A DNA stretch of 64,000 nt from Synechococcus sp. WH 8020 (GCF_001040845.1 NZ_CP011941.1:1249676-1313675); one strand, 5' to 3'. Counted from the first letter of the stretch, positions 27,155-36,398 are shown. Program-made: numbers and translations. Notes: a model not told the origin generated them from the letters alone.

Positions 27155-28999
27155 TCAGTTCAGCCACCAGCTCAGGGATGACAAAAGCAACACAATCGCA
27201 GCGATTACAGTTAGAAGATAGCTTTGACTTCGGCCACTGATACTCAACTTCAGGCCTTCTGCACTCTGAAGTGAGAATCGAGCAAGGCCATGCAGTAATC
27301 CATCAACAACATTTCGATCAAAGCTGTAAGCAAGCTTCGAGAATAAGGCCACTACATTAACGATCGTCAAGCGATAAAATCTTTCGGTATAGAAATCATT
27401 TTCAAGAAGGTCCTGGAACCAACGCAGCACCGGATTGAGAGATCGAGACCAGGCTTTGTTGAGGGGGATGAAAGCTCCTACCAACAAACCGATCAGTCCA
27501 CTACCCACCACAACAGCAGCCGCCCACAGCGGGAAAGCAAGCAAACCATCAAGAGACTCCAGACGAATCAAAAGGAGCGGAGTTAACACAACAATCACGG
27601 CAAGAGACACCATCGGGAAGGCCATCTGCCAGTTCACCTCTGCCGCTCGACGCGTCTTTGTCAGAGATCGACCAAGAAAGACCTGCCGGTACACCCTCGT
27701 GAGATTGAGAGCTGTTAAAGCATTGGTGAGAAGGAAAACTGGAACAAAAATCACTGAGCGAGCTCCCACCAACTCAACGGCCTGAGCTAGGCAAAGGAAT
27801 CCTCCTAGGGGGAGAAGTCCCACAAGCCCAGCACTCCCCACCAAATAAGAACCTGTTGTGGCAGGCATTCTCCCACCAAGACCACCAAGCTCAGTGATGT
27901 CCTGACAATTGGTGGAAGCAATCACGCCACCCACACTCATCGAAAGCAGTGCCTTCGAAACAGCGTGGGCGAACAGAAGCAGCAGAGCCAGAACGGGCAC
28001 CTGCAGGGAAATAGCAATAAAGACAAGTCCTAAATAGGCAGTCGTGGAATAGGACAGGGTGCGTTTGATATCCACCTGAGCGATCGAAACCAGAGACCCC
28101 CCAATCGCACTGATCGTTCCAATCACCTGGAGAACAACGAGCGTGACTGGCGCGTTCTGCAGAAGAGGCATCACCTTGAGTAAAACAATGGCACCACAGG
28201 TCACAACCACAGAGTTGCGAAGAATGGAAGCTGGGTTAGGACCTTCCATGGCTTCATCAAGCCAGAGATGCATCGGGAACTGGGCGCACTTACCCGTAGG
28301 TCCAGCAATCAGGCCGAGTCCGAGCAACGTCGCCGCCAGTGGGCTGATTGTGTCTGCAGCAGACCAGGCATAGAGGTCGTCAAAGCTGGTCACGCCTGAC
28401 CAGGTGGCTAAGGCCACCATTCCCATCAAAAGCATCACATCGCCAACGCGCTTGGTGAGGAATGCATCTCTTGCCGCAGTAACGACAAGAGGCTGGGAGT
28501 ACCAAAATCCCACAAGGAGGTAGGTCGAAAGCGTGAGCATTTCCAACAGGAAATAGCTCTGGAACAGGGAGTCACTCAAAACAACCCCCGACATCGCTCC
28601 TTCGAAAAACCCAAGCAATGCAAAGAACCTGGCTAAGGCCCACTCCTTATCGAGATAGCCGAGGGAATACAACTGAGAGAAAAAACTCAAACCCGTAATC
28701 AGCTCAAGAGCAGACACGTTGGTGAGAGAAAGACTGAAGCTGATCTCTAGATTGAGATCAGCCACACTCAGCCAAGGGAACGTCAGAAGAGTGGGTCCAG
28801 CGGCCATCACCTCGCGCAAAACCAGGCTTCCATGCACGAAAGCCAGCAGGGTGAGGATGATGTTGAGATAGGCCGCAGGGCGATGGGAATCCCTCCGGAA
28901 TACCCCCAAAGCCCAAGGCAGTGAGATCAACATCCCGGAAAACCCGTAGAGCGGGATTAACCAGGCGGTTTGCAGTGGCAGCGTTGCAGCTGAGATCAA
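27155..28999 (-). CDS. ndhF4: NDH-1 subunit 5, CO2-uptake type
   Basis: 614 residues with some 15-16 membrane helices; the NuoL-like long C-terminal region is present. The conserved acid in SYFLLEMLTLSTYLLVG and KCAQFPMHLWLDEAMEGP are visible. The start is a TTG at 28999 (MISAATLPLQ); no ATG gives the full N-terminus. It begins 80 bases after csoS1E, on the same strand, so it can be read from the carboxysome transcript, possibly from its own promoter as well. Confidence 0.93.
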   Translation of the reverse strand: MISAATLPLQTAWLIPLYGFSGMLISLPWALGVFRRDSHRPAAYLNIILTLLAFVHGSLVLREVMAAGPTLLTFPWLSVADLNLEISFSLSLTNVSALELITGLSFFSQLYSLGYLDKEWALARFFALLGFFEGAMSGVVLSDSLFQSYFLLEMLTLSTYLLVGFWYSQPLVVTAARDAFLTKRVGDVMLLMGMVALATWSGVTSFDDLYAWSAADTISPLAATLLGLGLIAGPTGKCAQFPMHLWLDEAMEGPNPASILRNSVVVTCGAIVLLKVMPLLQNAPVTLVVLQVIGTISAIGGSLVSIAQVDIKRTLSYSTTAYLGLVFIAISLQVPVLALLLLFAHAVSKALLSMSVGGVIASTNCQDITELGGLGGRMPATTGSYLVGSAGLVGLLPLGGFLCLAQAVELVGARSVIFVPVFLLTNALTALNLTRVYRQVFLGRSLTKTRRAAEVNWQMAFPMVSLAVIVVLTPLLLIRLESLDGLLAFPLWAAAVVVGSGLIGLLVGAFIPLNKAWSRSLNPVLRWFQDLLENDFYTERFYRLTIVNVVALFSKLAYSFDRNVVDGLLHGLARFSLQSAEGLKLSISGRSQSYLLTVIAAIVLLLSSLSWWLN

Positions 29000-29078
29000 G
29001 GGAAACGGGGCGTTTGCGCCGTTGAAAGGAATGTTGGGGCGGAAATCTAAACGGAGTTGGCGAGACGTGACGTATGGA

Positions 29079-29618
29079 TCACATCCGCCGCGTCACATTC
29101 GTACAAGAGAGAGCTGGCTCCACTTCATCGTGAGGCCGAGCAATGATATGGGCAGCCACAAGGCCATCTCCAACACGCTCACAGGCATCAGCTCCAGCGC
29201 GAACGGCAGCGTTCACCGCTCCGGTCTCTCCACGAACCATCACAGTGACGTATCCACCCCCGACGTATTCACGACTAATAAGCTGAACTTCGGCAGCTTT
29301 TGTCATTGCATCAGCAGCCTCAATTGCCGGAACCATGCCTCGGGTCTCAATCATGCCAAGAGCGATACCGAAGGCAGGCCTGGAAGAAGGGCTCGGAGAA
29401 GCCTGAAGCGAAGATCCTTTTCCACTACCTCCACTTGTAGGTGTCCCTCTCGAGGCGCTGCGAGCAGACGATCTTGTTGCAGGAGCAGACGCGCTCGCTA
29501 CAGGCTTCACATCCACAGTTGCCTTCGCTGCTGCTGAGGTGGAGGTAGCAGCTTTGCTAGCTGGTGTTGACCTAGCGGAGTCTGCGCTGGAACGTCGACG
29601 GGGTGAAGGAGTGGCCAT
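29079..29618 (-). CDS. csoS1E: CsoS1E, BMC-H shell protein with a long N-terminal extension
   Basis: 179 residues. The C-terminal 95 residues are a BMC hexamer protein nearly identical to CsoS1 (GIALGMIETRGMVPAIEAAD, RGETGAVNAAVRAGADACE). The first 80 are a Ser/Ala/Thr/Pro-rich, low-complexity basic extension beginning MATPSPRRRSSAD. CsoS1E is known in marine picocyanobacteria and is a minor shell or interior component; its extension is thought to be disordered. It follows csoS4B by 46 bases. It may tether cargo or limit incorporation into the shell, which is my inference. Confidence 0.92.
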   Translation of the reverse strand: MATPSPRRRSSADSARSTPASKAATSTSAAAKATVDVKPVASASAPATRSSARSASRGTPTSGGSGKGSSLQASPSPSSRPAFGIALGMIETRGMVPAIEAADAMTKAAEVQLISREYVGGGYVTVMVRGETGAVNAAVRAGADACERVGDGLVAAHIIARPHDEVEPALSCTNVTRRM

Positions 29619-29664
29619 GAGATGGATTGAGATGAGGTGGAACGGAGAGCAGAACGAGACTTAG

Positions 29665-29916
29665 TTATCCATCTGGCATCCAGTGGTCGATGATTCCACC
29701 GATGGTGAGGTCTGTGAGAACAGTGTTATCTGGACAGGCATGGCGTGCAGCAGAACCACTAGCCGTAAACACCCAGTTACCTTCTCGAGCTCCAACAGGG
29801 TCAACAGCAACGAGTTTTTTACCCTTGTTGTTTTTAAGAATTCGCAGGTGCATATGGTCCAAACCTCCGACGCGGAAAGTACACACCAAAGTTCCCATCA
29901 CCTGCATGATTTCCAT
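29665..29916 (-). CDS. csoS4B: Carboxysome vertex protein CsoS4B (BMC-P)
   Basis: 83 residues from ATG 29916 (MEIMQVMGTLV). The EutN/CcmL fold begins with MGTLVCTFRV and includes the VAVDPVGAREGNWVF turn typical of pentameric vertex proteins; the C-terminus is GGIIDHWMPDG. Its start overlaps the stop of csoS4A by one base (TAATG). The pentamer caps the twelve vertices of the icosahedral shell together with CsoS4A. Confidence 0.95.
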   Translation of the reverse strand: MEIMQVMGTLVCTFRVGGLDHMHLRILKNNKGKKLVAVDPVGAREGNWVFTASGSAARHACPDNTVLTDLTIGGIIDHWMPDG

Positions 29917-30200
29917 TAGCTCTTGGCCTCTTTCGATGCAGATGATGGCTTCGGTGGGTCGGGATCCCAATGGTCAATGATCCCAACAATGGTGAGATCG
30001 CTGGGATACGACTTACTTCCTGCAGCTTCTCTAGCTGCAGAACTGCTGACGCAAATCACCCAATCACCGGGCTTCGCGCCAACAGCATCGACGGCCACCT
30101 TTTGGGTGCTGCCGTCTAAAACCACCTGAAGGTGTTTGTGTTCAAAATCAGGAATGCGATTTGTAGAAACCAGTGGCTTGACGACCTTGACGATAAGCAT
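29916..30200 (-). CDS. csoS4A: Carboxysome vertex protein CsoS4A (BMC-P)
   Basis: 94 residues, paralogue of CsoS4B. It begins MLIVKVVKPLVSTNRIPDF and carries the VAVDAVGAKPGDWVICV motif, then ends in a lysine- and serine-rich tail. It follows csoSCA after two bases and is translationally tied to csoS4B. Forms the pentameric vertices that close the shell. Confidence 0.95.
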   Translation of the reverse strand: MLIVKVVKPLVSTNRIPDFEHKHLQVVLDGSTQKVAVDAVGAKPGDWVICVSSSAAREAAGSKSYPSDLTIVGIIDHWDPDPPKPSSASKEAKS

Positions 30201-30202
30201 GA

Positions 30203-31978
30203 TCAGTGAGCCTCCTGAACTACAGGATCGAGTGTGGACCCTACAACTTCTGCAGGAGATGTTTGAGTTCGATCTCGAATAGTCAAACAGGTATGGAGTA
30301 GGCCATCACAAACGAGATCGGAGTAACGATTGGAAATGGCAGAGTTAACTCTCTGACAATCTGAAATCGCTCGTTCGCGCGCACCAGGCACGGAGCTTGA
30401 ATAATCAAAACGGATCACAACGGGAATCGGCAAATCACGTGAAACGTTTAAGCCTTTAAAGATTTTCACACCAACATCCAAATCAGGTGCCCCTTCTTCA
30501 ACAGTATCTAGGTGGGCAAAATATGTAAGATTTCGCAAATGGACTTCTTTAAAACCAATACCTACACCAATAAAACGCTCTGCATGACCGGCATCGGGAT
30601 AAGGACCATCATGAAGATCGGATACGTAATCAATCTGAGAAATATTGTTAGCCATTAAGCGCGTAATCAAGGAGACCATTCCCGAATCCATCGTTCCAGG
30701 CGCACCAGATTCAACAGCTTCAGCGATCTGAATTAATGCCTGATCAGGAGACATGGTGGACGTTGCCTGATAAAGATCTTGAGCTGACACCCATCGATCT
30801 AACTGAGTTGAACTGTCGCTTGCGGGTGGATGAACCCTGATCGCATCAGTATCGGTATCGAGTCCAATCAACAACAAATCAACGGAAGCACCACAACAAA
30901 AGCTGTTCTCAACAGCTTGTCTGAAATCAAGAAGGCGCTGATATCCAGCTGAGGCTGCCAATTTGTCATCACTTCCGTGGGCAGCGCAGCCCTGATGGCT
31001 GGGGTCCAAGGAACTGAAGTGATAGGTCACGACCTTGAGATAACGGGTGTCTTGACTAGCCGCGTTAGGGATGGACTCGCGATAACGCCGGTGTTCTGTT
31101 TTGACCCATCTGTTGACCGTATTTTCGACGTCAAACAAGGCACCGGCATGGGAGCGACGACGCACTGAGCTGAACGGAATCCGTAAGGCGTAAGCAATGG
31201 AATGAGCCAGCCGACCATCAGCACAAGGCGTCACATCGAGGAGATGGAAGCCACAATCGAGAAGAAAGCGTTCAAACGTTTGCGCCGCTTCACTGCCTGA
31301 AGAGGCAGCGAGAGGATCGCTCTGAAAAAAGCAATCACTAAAGACACGATGCGACTCAAAAACACACCACGCGTAGAGCGCCCTCATATCTAATGGGCGA
31401 ACCCAGGCACGCTCAAGAATGTGCTTGGGTAAGTCAAATCCAAGTTCACGTCGGGCTAACAGCTGAGCTTGATCTATAAAGTCAGCTTGATGTTGAAGTG
31501 CTGAAATCTTTTGAAGGACCGGAACAATCCTTTCGAAGCGACCCTTAACTTCCAGTTCATAGGACCGTAAATGGTCATTAGCAACTGAATCCGTTAAGGG
31601 ATGCAGGCGATTAAATGCTGGACGGTTGGATGTTGAACGGTTGGATGTTGAACGCTTCGAACTGCTTGACAGTGCACTTGAAGACTTTTGATCGCGACGG
31701 ACCCAGCCTGGCTGTTGCGGCACTGAACGCCGACTGTCTTGGCTTGTCCTGACGCGACCGGCACCAAGCGTGCCTTGAGTCAAGACAGCAGCCTTGCCCG
31801 ATGTGGTGAGCGCACGCCGTCTTTGAAGAGAGGCATCACGGGCCGAGAGCGGATTGGAATCAGCTTGCTTGGGCTCAGCGGGAGACAAAGAATCAGCTCT
31901 CTCTTGTTGCAGCTGACGTCGAGTGGGAGCGGAGGGAGACAGAGGTCGCCCGCCGCGGGAAGGCACAGAGCGGACCAT
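30203..31978 (-). CDS. csoSCA: Carboxysomal carbonic anhydrase CsoSCA (CsoS3)
   Basis: 591 residues. Residues 1-125 are a Ser/Arg-rich disordered region containing a CsoS2-like repeat (about 46-66, with QRRRALTTSGKAAV). The catalytic domain has the Zn ligands C252, H320 and C331 and the D254/R256 dyad (CADGR), as in the epsilon class of carbonic anhydrase. The remainder contains the degenerate second half of the beta-CA duplication. Inside the shell it converts bicarbonate to CO2 next to RuBisCO. It is 7 bases after csoS2, two bases before csoS4A. A 15-base tandem repeat lies in the disordered coding region at 31624-31653. Confidence 0.95.
   Translation of the reverse strand: MVRSVPSRGGRPLSPSAPTRRQLQQERADSLSPAEPKQADSNPLSARDASLQRRRALTTSGKAAVLTQGTLGAGRVRTSQDSRRSVPQQPGWVRRDQKSSSALSSSSKRSTSNRSTSNRPAFNRLHPLTDSVANDHLRSYELEVKGRFERIVPVLQKISALQHQADFIDQAQLLARRELGFDLPKHILERAWVRPLDMRALYAWCVFESHRVFSDCFFQSDPLAASSGSEAAQTFERFLLDCGFHLLDVTPCADGRLAHSIAYALRIPFSSVRRRSHAGALFDVENTVNRWVKTEHRRYRESIPNAASQDTRYLKVVTYHFSSLDPSHQGCAAHGSDDKLAASAGYQRLLDFRQAVENSFCCGASVDLLLIGLDTDTDAIRVHPPASDSSTQLDRWVSAQDLYQATSTMSPDQALIQIAEAVESGAPGTMDSGMVSLITRLMANNISQIDYVSDLHDGPYPDAGHAERFIGVGIGFKEVHLRNLTYFAHLDTVEEGAPDLDVGVKIFKGLNVSRDLPIPVVIRFDYSSSVPGARERAISDCQRVNSAISNRYSDLVCDGLLHTCLTIRDRTQTSPAEVVGSTLDPVVQEAH
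31624..31653 (-). repeat. Two tandem 15-base units within csoSCA
   Basis: The unit GGTTGGATGTTGAAC (+ strand) occurs twice in a row, encoding a repeated five-residue Arg/Ser/Thr/Asn stretch in the disordered N-terminus. A third, diverged unit abuts. It is a likely slippage site that keeps the frame. Confidence 0.85.
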
Positions 31979-31985
31979 CAGTCGA

Positions 31986-34373
31986 TCAGCCCCTTGCTCC
32001 GCCTGAGACGGTAATCAGGGAACCCTTTGAAGTGTTGCCACTGGAACCCGTCACGCGACTTTCTGGCCATTCAGACTGCTCGTTGCGCTTTCGTTCGAAT
32101 GGGGGCATGGCACCCATCGCGCCAGAGCGGCTGGGATTACGACGACGAGCAGAGACTCCTTCCGTACCGGTCACGTGATCACCACGATCCCAGTCATCAC
32201 CAGTCACTTTTGTGGACGATCCTTCTCCAGTGACCCTGGAAGCAGGTTCTTCAGTTGCGACTTCAACCTCAGGAGTCGTGGGTTGAAATTGACGTCGGGG
32301 TTGCGTTTGGAACTGACGATCTTGAAATTCGCGATTATCGAATCGGAATTGCTCAGTGCCGGTGATTTTGCCACCGGCCAAATCAAAAGGGCCGGTTATG
32401 CGGCTGCTGTCTTCGTAAGAGGTGCCGGTGACCCCTTTGCTGGATTCCCGTTGTTGCTGAGCGGCACGGGCAGGAGAAACCACACTGAATCGAGTCCAAC
32501 TTGATCCTTCAGCAGATTGACCATGGGTCTCGGTTCCCGCTGGTGCTGCTTCACCACATGCCGCTGAAAGTTGATCAGCACCAATATATGGAGTTCCAGT
32601 CACCGCTTCACAGGCACCACGTTCGGCACCAGTCATGACGCCACCAATACCTGGTTGAAGTCCAGTCATTGGAGCGGCAGGCGTGCCAGGACGGACCGGC
32701 GTCCGCTCGCGAATGGCTTGAACAGCGGAGTTACCGCAATATTGACCAGCTTGCTCAAGACCTGCGTAAGGGGTTCCCGTGACAGCCTTACAACTTCCCG
32801 GTTCATCACCCGTGACGTTTTCAGAGCGACCGGTGCGCGTGCCGCTCACCACTTGGTTGCGATTGGTGATACTGAATCCAACTTTGGCGGCTTCAGGATC
32901 GGGCTTGGCTCCACAAAAAGAGTTGACCTGTTCAGAACTGATGTACTGATCACCAGTCACGCGATGACAGGATCCGAATTCATCACCGGTGACACTTGAG
33001 GAGCGGCCTACCATCGTGCCTGTAACACCTGTGCCAGATAGGGTTTCAGACAGACCAACCTTGGCAGCCGGACGTCCTTCGGGAAGGGGGTCTGACCCTA
33101 AATATTGATCACCGGTCAAAGAGCGGTTCGCACCAGCTTCATCACCAGTCACGCTCGAGGATCGCCCCACCATCACTCCACTTACAGGTCTGCCTTGCTG
33201 AGTCAGGCTGTGGCCAACTTTGCGAGGAGAAGGGGTCGTTCCACCGCAATAGGCGGCGCTTTGGTTGGCCGAAATATATTCCGTACCTGTCACGCTTTTG
33301 CAGGTGCCGGGCTCATCTCCAGTGACTTTCTCAGAGCGACCAACTTCGTTGCCTGTGACGCGATTGCCATGGGAAGTAGCAGATACACGAACCTTGGCAG
33401 GTGTGGTTGGAGTCGGAGCGCTCTGACAGAAGGTCTGAAAGACCTCTGCACCGAGATACTCAGTACCAGTGATGGAACGACAAGTGCTGGCTTCGTTGCC
33501 TGTCGTCTTAACGGAGCGATTGGCTTGAGTGCCAGTCACAGTTTGGCCACCGGTGGTCTCCGACTCACCCACCTTCCAGTGCGCATCGGCGGCAGCGGCT
33601 TGCTTGGATCCGTTCCGATTCGGGCCTGTTGGACGCGTCACTCCAGCGCTTTGCTTGCTACGAGCTCCTGATTTCGCACGAAGCTCACGTACTTGCTGAG
33701 CCAGCTCACGGCTGGTGAGGTCAGGATTCGCCTGACGGGCCACTGCAGCGGCGCTTGTGGGTTGTTTTCCTGCTGTTTTCCCGTGTTTAGACATCGCTTC
33801 ACGACGGGCTAAAACAAGTGCTCTACTTGGATTTTCGATGGCACGACGCTTTGGAGCTTGGCTGCGACGGGAGGAATTTTTGGTCGAAAGATCCACAGAG
33901 ACAGCCTGACGAGTCAAACGAGTTGGTGTTTGAACAGCGCCATTGCCGCCACAACCACACTCTTTCTTGCCGACCGCAGGGGCTGTAGTGGTTGTTGTTG
34001 TCGCTGTTTGACGAGCGACCTCAGCCCGGTTTCTGTCTTTGGTTGTATCTGCTGATTTACCACGACGTGACAAGGCTTCTCGGCGCGCGAGCACAAGCTC
34101 ACGACTCGGTTGACTGACGGGTTTCACCCGAGAGCGATGGGCACCTGATGAAGTTGACAGCGATTGATTTCTTGGTCGCTCAGTAGCGACAGGGGGTGCG
34201 GCGTGTGAAGGGGCTACCGCAATTGGATCTGCGTTGGTGCGCGTTTTGCGGGCATCGTCGGCCGACCGAACGCGATTCGCACCTGCTGAAACAACAACGG
34301 ATGCCTTTTTGCCAGCAGTAGTGAGAGCCTTACGGCGTTCGAGTGCTAGTTCGCGACTAGAAAGTCTTGCCAT
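31986..34373 (-). CDS. csoS2: Carboxysome scaffold protein CsoS2
   Basis: 795 residues, disordered and repetitive. The N-terminal region has four RuBisCO-binding repeats at about residues 4-23, 89-108, 182-201 and 220-239 (pattern SRELxLxRRxALxxxGKxA). The middle region from residue 267 to about 600 has some six repeats built on VTGxE and VGRS motifs with paired cysteines, which contact the shell. The C-terminus ends with a conserved GSLITVSGGARG. CsoS2 condenses RuBisCO and links it to the shell during carboxysome assembly. The frame is uninterrupted and I see no programmed-frameshift truncation of the kind described in proteobacterial CsoS2. Confidence 0.95.
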   Translation of the reverse strand: MARLSSRELALERRKALTTAGKKASVVVSAGANRVRSADDARKTRTNADPIAVAPSHAAPPVATERPRNQSLSTSSGAHRSRVKPVSQPSRELVLARREALSRRGKSADTTKDRNRAEVARQTATTTTTTAPAVGKKECGCGGNGAVQTPTRLTRQAVSVDLSTKNSSRRSQAPKRRAIENPSRALVLARREAMSKHGKTAGKQPTSAAAVARQANPDLTSRELAQQVRELRAKSGARSKQSAGVTRPTGPNRNGSKQAAAADAHWKVGESETTGGQTVTGTQANRSVKTTGNEASTCRSITGTEYLGAEVFQTFCQSAPTPTTPAKVRVSATSHGNRVTGNEVGRSEKVTGDEPGTCKSVTGTEYISANQSAAYCGGTTPSPRKVGHSLTQQGRPVSGVMVGRSSSVTGDEAGANRSLTGDQYLGSDPLPEGRPAAKVGLSETLSGTGVTGTMVGRSSSVTGDEFGSCHRVTGDQYISSEQVNSFCGAKPDPEAAKVGFSITNRNQVVSGTRTGRSENVTGDEPGSCKAVTGTPYAGLEQAGQYCGNSAVQAIRERTPVRPGTPAAPMTGLQPGIGGVMTGAERGACEAVTGTPYIGADQLSAACGEAAPAGTETHGQSAEGSSWTRFSVVSPARAAQQQRESSKGVTGTSYEDSSRITGPFDLAGGKITGTEQFRFDNREFQDRQFQTQPRRQFQPTTPEVEVATEEPASRVTGEGSSTKVTGDDWDRGDHVTGTEGVSARRRNPSRSGAMGAMPPFERKRNEQSEWPESRVTGSSGNTSKGSLITVSGGARG

Positions 34374-34429
34374 GTCCGCCCGAGAATGTCTTCGTGAATT
34401 GAAGGGAACGAGTCCCTACAGGAAAAGTT

Positions 34430-34452
34430 GAGCCCTGATCAACTCAGGGCTC
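34430..34452 (-). terminator. Stem-loop between cbbS and csoS2
   Basis: A perfect 9-pair stem (GAGCCCTGA with TCAGGGCTC) with a 5-base loop, placed 20 bases after the cbbS stop. In the leftward transcript it is followed by AACTTTTCC. It may be a partial terminator or an RNA-stability element that gives more RuBisCO than shell message. Confidence 0.7.
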
Positions 34453-34472
34453 GAAATCGTGAAGACGAAGGA

Positions 34473-34814
34473 TCAGCGTCCTTCGAAAACCACGAAACAG
34501 GCACCTTGGCCTTGGGTATATGCGTCGTAGCCGACCATGCGCACGTGATGGTCGGGGTATGCGCGATGGCAGGCCTCGAGTTCACTCACTACAACGTTCA
34601 AATCCTTCTCACCGAAAAACGGGAGCTTCCAATAGGACCAGTAAGAGGCCATGGAATTGGAAGGATGGACGTGCTCAATGAGCGGGCTCCAACCTTGGGC
34701 AATGATGTAGGCGATCTGGTCATAGATCTCGTCCTGGGTCATCGGCGGAAGAAAGCCGAATGTCTCCAGGGTGGCGACTGTTTGGTAGTCACCCACGGTG
34801 CTCTGAAAAGGCAT
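34473..34814 (-). CDS. cbbS: RuBisCO small subunit, Form IA
   Basis: 113 residues from ATG 34814 (MPFQSTVGDYQ), the usual start for the alpha-cyanobacterial protein. The conserved beta-strand and helix ETFGFLPPMTQDEIYDQ and the central YWSYWKLPFFG are unmistakable. Eight copies cap the large-subunit octamer. It lies 103 bases after cbbL, with a hairpin between, and is followed by a stem-loop before csoS2. Confidence 0.97.
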   Translation of the reverse strand: MPFQSTVGDYQTVATLETFGFLPPMTQDEIYDQIAYIIAQGWSPLIEHVHPSNSMASYWSYWKLPFFGEKDLNVVVSELEACHRAYPDHHVRMVGYDAYTQGQGACFVVFEGR

Positions 34815-34887
34815 GGGGATCACGCTTTAAAAAAATGTTTTGGCTGGACCAAAGTCCTCGAGCCGGATTTATATCGAAGTTCGGGAG

Positions 34888-34909
34888 AGGGGTGAAAAAA
34901 TTCACCCCT
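34888..34909 (-). other. Stem-loop between cbbL and cbbS
   Basis: A perfect 9-pair stem (AGGGGTGAA with TTCACCCCT) around a 4-base A loop, 8 bases after the cbbL stop. Because cbbS must be transcribed through it, it is more likely an mRNA processing or protection element than a terminator. Confidence 0.75.
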
Positions 34910-34917
34910 GTCACCGA

Positions 34918-36330
34918 TCACTGAACGTCGAGTTTGTCGACGGTGTCGAATTCGAACTTGATCTCCTTCCAGGTCTCGAGAGCGATCGCCAGCTCAGGGC
35001 TGTGCTTACCGGCTTCCATAAGGATGTCGCGGCTTTCCTTCTCGATTTCACGACCGGCGTTGCGTGCCTTGACGCAGGCCTCGAGGGCCACACGGTTGGC
35101 AGCAGCACCAGCTGCGGAACCCCAGGGGTGACCGTGGGTACCACCACCGAACTGGAGAACGGAGTCATCTCCGAAGATGGCAACCAGCGCGGGCATGTGC
35201 CACACGTGGATACCGCCGGAAGCAACGGCAAACACACCAGGCATGGAACCCCAGTCCTGATCGAAGAAGTTGCCGCGGCTGCGATCTTCAGGAACGAAGG
35301 ATTCGCGGAGTTGGTCGATATAGCCGAGGGTGGTCTGACGATCACCTTCCAGCTTGCCGACCACGGTGCCGGTGTGGAGTTGGTCACCACCTGACAAACG
35401 CAGACACTTGGCGAGGACGCGGAAGTGAATACCGTGCTTGGGATGACGGTCAATCACAGCGTGCATCGCACGGTGAATGTGCAGCAACATGCCGTTCTTG
35501 CGGCACCACTTCGACAAACCAGTGTTAGCTGTAAAGCCACCGGTGATGAAGTCGTGCATGATGATCGGCTGATTGAGTTCCTTGGCGAACTCAGCACGCT
35601 CATACATCTCTTCAGGAGTATTCGCGGTCACGTTGAGGTAGTGACCCTTTCGCTCTCCCGTTTCCTGTTCGGCCAGCTTGATGGCTTCTGCAACAAATTC
35701 GAAGCGGTTCTGCCAACGCTGGAACGGCTGGGAATTGATGTTCTCGTCGTCTTTGGTGAAGTCCAGACCGCCACGGAGGCATTCATAGACAACACGGCCA
35801 TAGTTCTTACCGCTTAAGCCAAGCTTTGGCTTAATGGTGCAACCCAGAAGAGGGCGGCCATATTTGTTCATCCGGTCGCGCTCAACGGCGATGCCGTTTG
35901 GTGGACCAGCGCAGCACTTAATGAAGGCGATCGGGAAGCGAATGTCTTCCAGACGGAGATGACGCAGTGCTTTGAAGCCAAACACGTTGCCGACCAATGA
36001 GGTCAGAACGTTGGTGATTGAACCCTCTTCGAACAGGTCGAGGGGGTAAGCGATGAAGGCATAGAAGGACTCCTTGTCACCAGGGACGTCTTCGATGCGA
36101 TAGCAGCGGCCTTTGTAGAAGTCGAGGTCGGTGAGGAGCTCGGACCACACAGTGGACCAGGTACCAGTTGAAGATTCAGCGGCAACAGCAGCTGCAACTT
36201 CTTCTTTAGGGACACCTTCTTGGCCGGTGCACTTGAAGCAGGCCAGCAGGTCGGTGTCTAGGGGAACGTAATCGGGAGTCCAGTAAGTGTCTCTGTACTC
36301 CTTGACCCCAGCGTCGTACTTCTTGCTCAT
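34918..36330 (-). CDS. cbbL: RuBisCO large subunit, Form IA
   Basis: 470 residues. The catalytic lysine motif [10 protein letters not shown], the carbamylated lysine in [14 protein letters not shown], and the loop-6 region with [17 protein letters not shown] are intact. The sequence is Form IA, as expected for alpha-cyanobacteria. It catalyses CO2 fixation inside the carboxysome. The gene follows csoS1 by 68 bases. No C-terminal extension of the red type is seen, which matters for the CbbX question. Confidence 0.98.
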   Translation of the reverse strand: MSKKYDAGVKEYRDTYWTPDYVPLDTDLLACFKCTGQEGVPKEEVAAAVAAESSTGTWSTVWSELLTDLDFYKGRCYRIEDVPGDKESFYAFIAYPLDLFEEGSITNVLTSLVGNVFGFKALRHLRLEDIRFPIAFIKCCAGPPNGIAVERDRMNKYGRPLLGCTIKPKLGLSGKNYGRVVYECLRGGLDFTKDDENINSQPFQRWQNRFEFVAEAIKLAEQETGERKGHYLNVTANTPEEMYERAEFAKELNQPIIMHDFITGGFTANTGLSKWCRKNGMLLHIHRAMHAVIDRHPKHGIHFRVLAKCLRLSGGDQLHTGTVVGKLEGDRQTTLGYIDQLRESFVPEDRSRGNFFDQDWGSMPGVFAVASGGIHVWHMPALVAIFGDDSVLQFGGGTHGHPWGSAAGAAANRVALEACVKARNAGREIEKESRDILMEAGKHSPELAIALETWKEIKFEFDTVDKLDVQ

Positions 36331-36368
36331 GGATTAATTCCGTTAAGTCGGTAAGGGAAAAGAGAGGC

Positions 36369-36385
36369 GCAACCCCATCAGGGGG
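36369..36385 (-). other. Short stem-loop between csoS1 and cbbL
   Basis: AACCCC and GGGGTT form a six-pair stem with a 5-base loop in the spacer after csoS1. It is weaker than the two hairpins downstream and could be chance, but repeats the pattern of a structure after each high-abundance gene. Confidence 0.45.
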
Positions 36386-36398
36386 TTAACAGCTGATC

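Noticed and set aside
31986-34373. Repeats in csoS2 that could be taken for a CRISPR or minisatellite array
   Set aside because: The repeats are in frame, diverged, and encode the known RuBisCO-binding and shell-binding motifs of CsoS2.
31986-34373. A programmed frameshift in csoS2 as in proteobacterial carboxysomes
   Set aside because: The frame is continuous, and I could not point to a slippery heptamer followed by a clear structure; cyanobacterial CsoS2 generally has only the full-length product.
34840-35453. Long open frames on the plus strand and in another minus frame over cbbL
   Set aside because: They are shadows of the cbbL coding sequence; the RuBisCO frame is complete and highly conserved.
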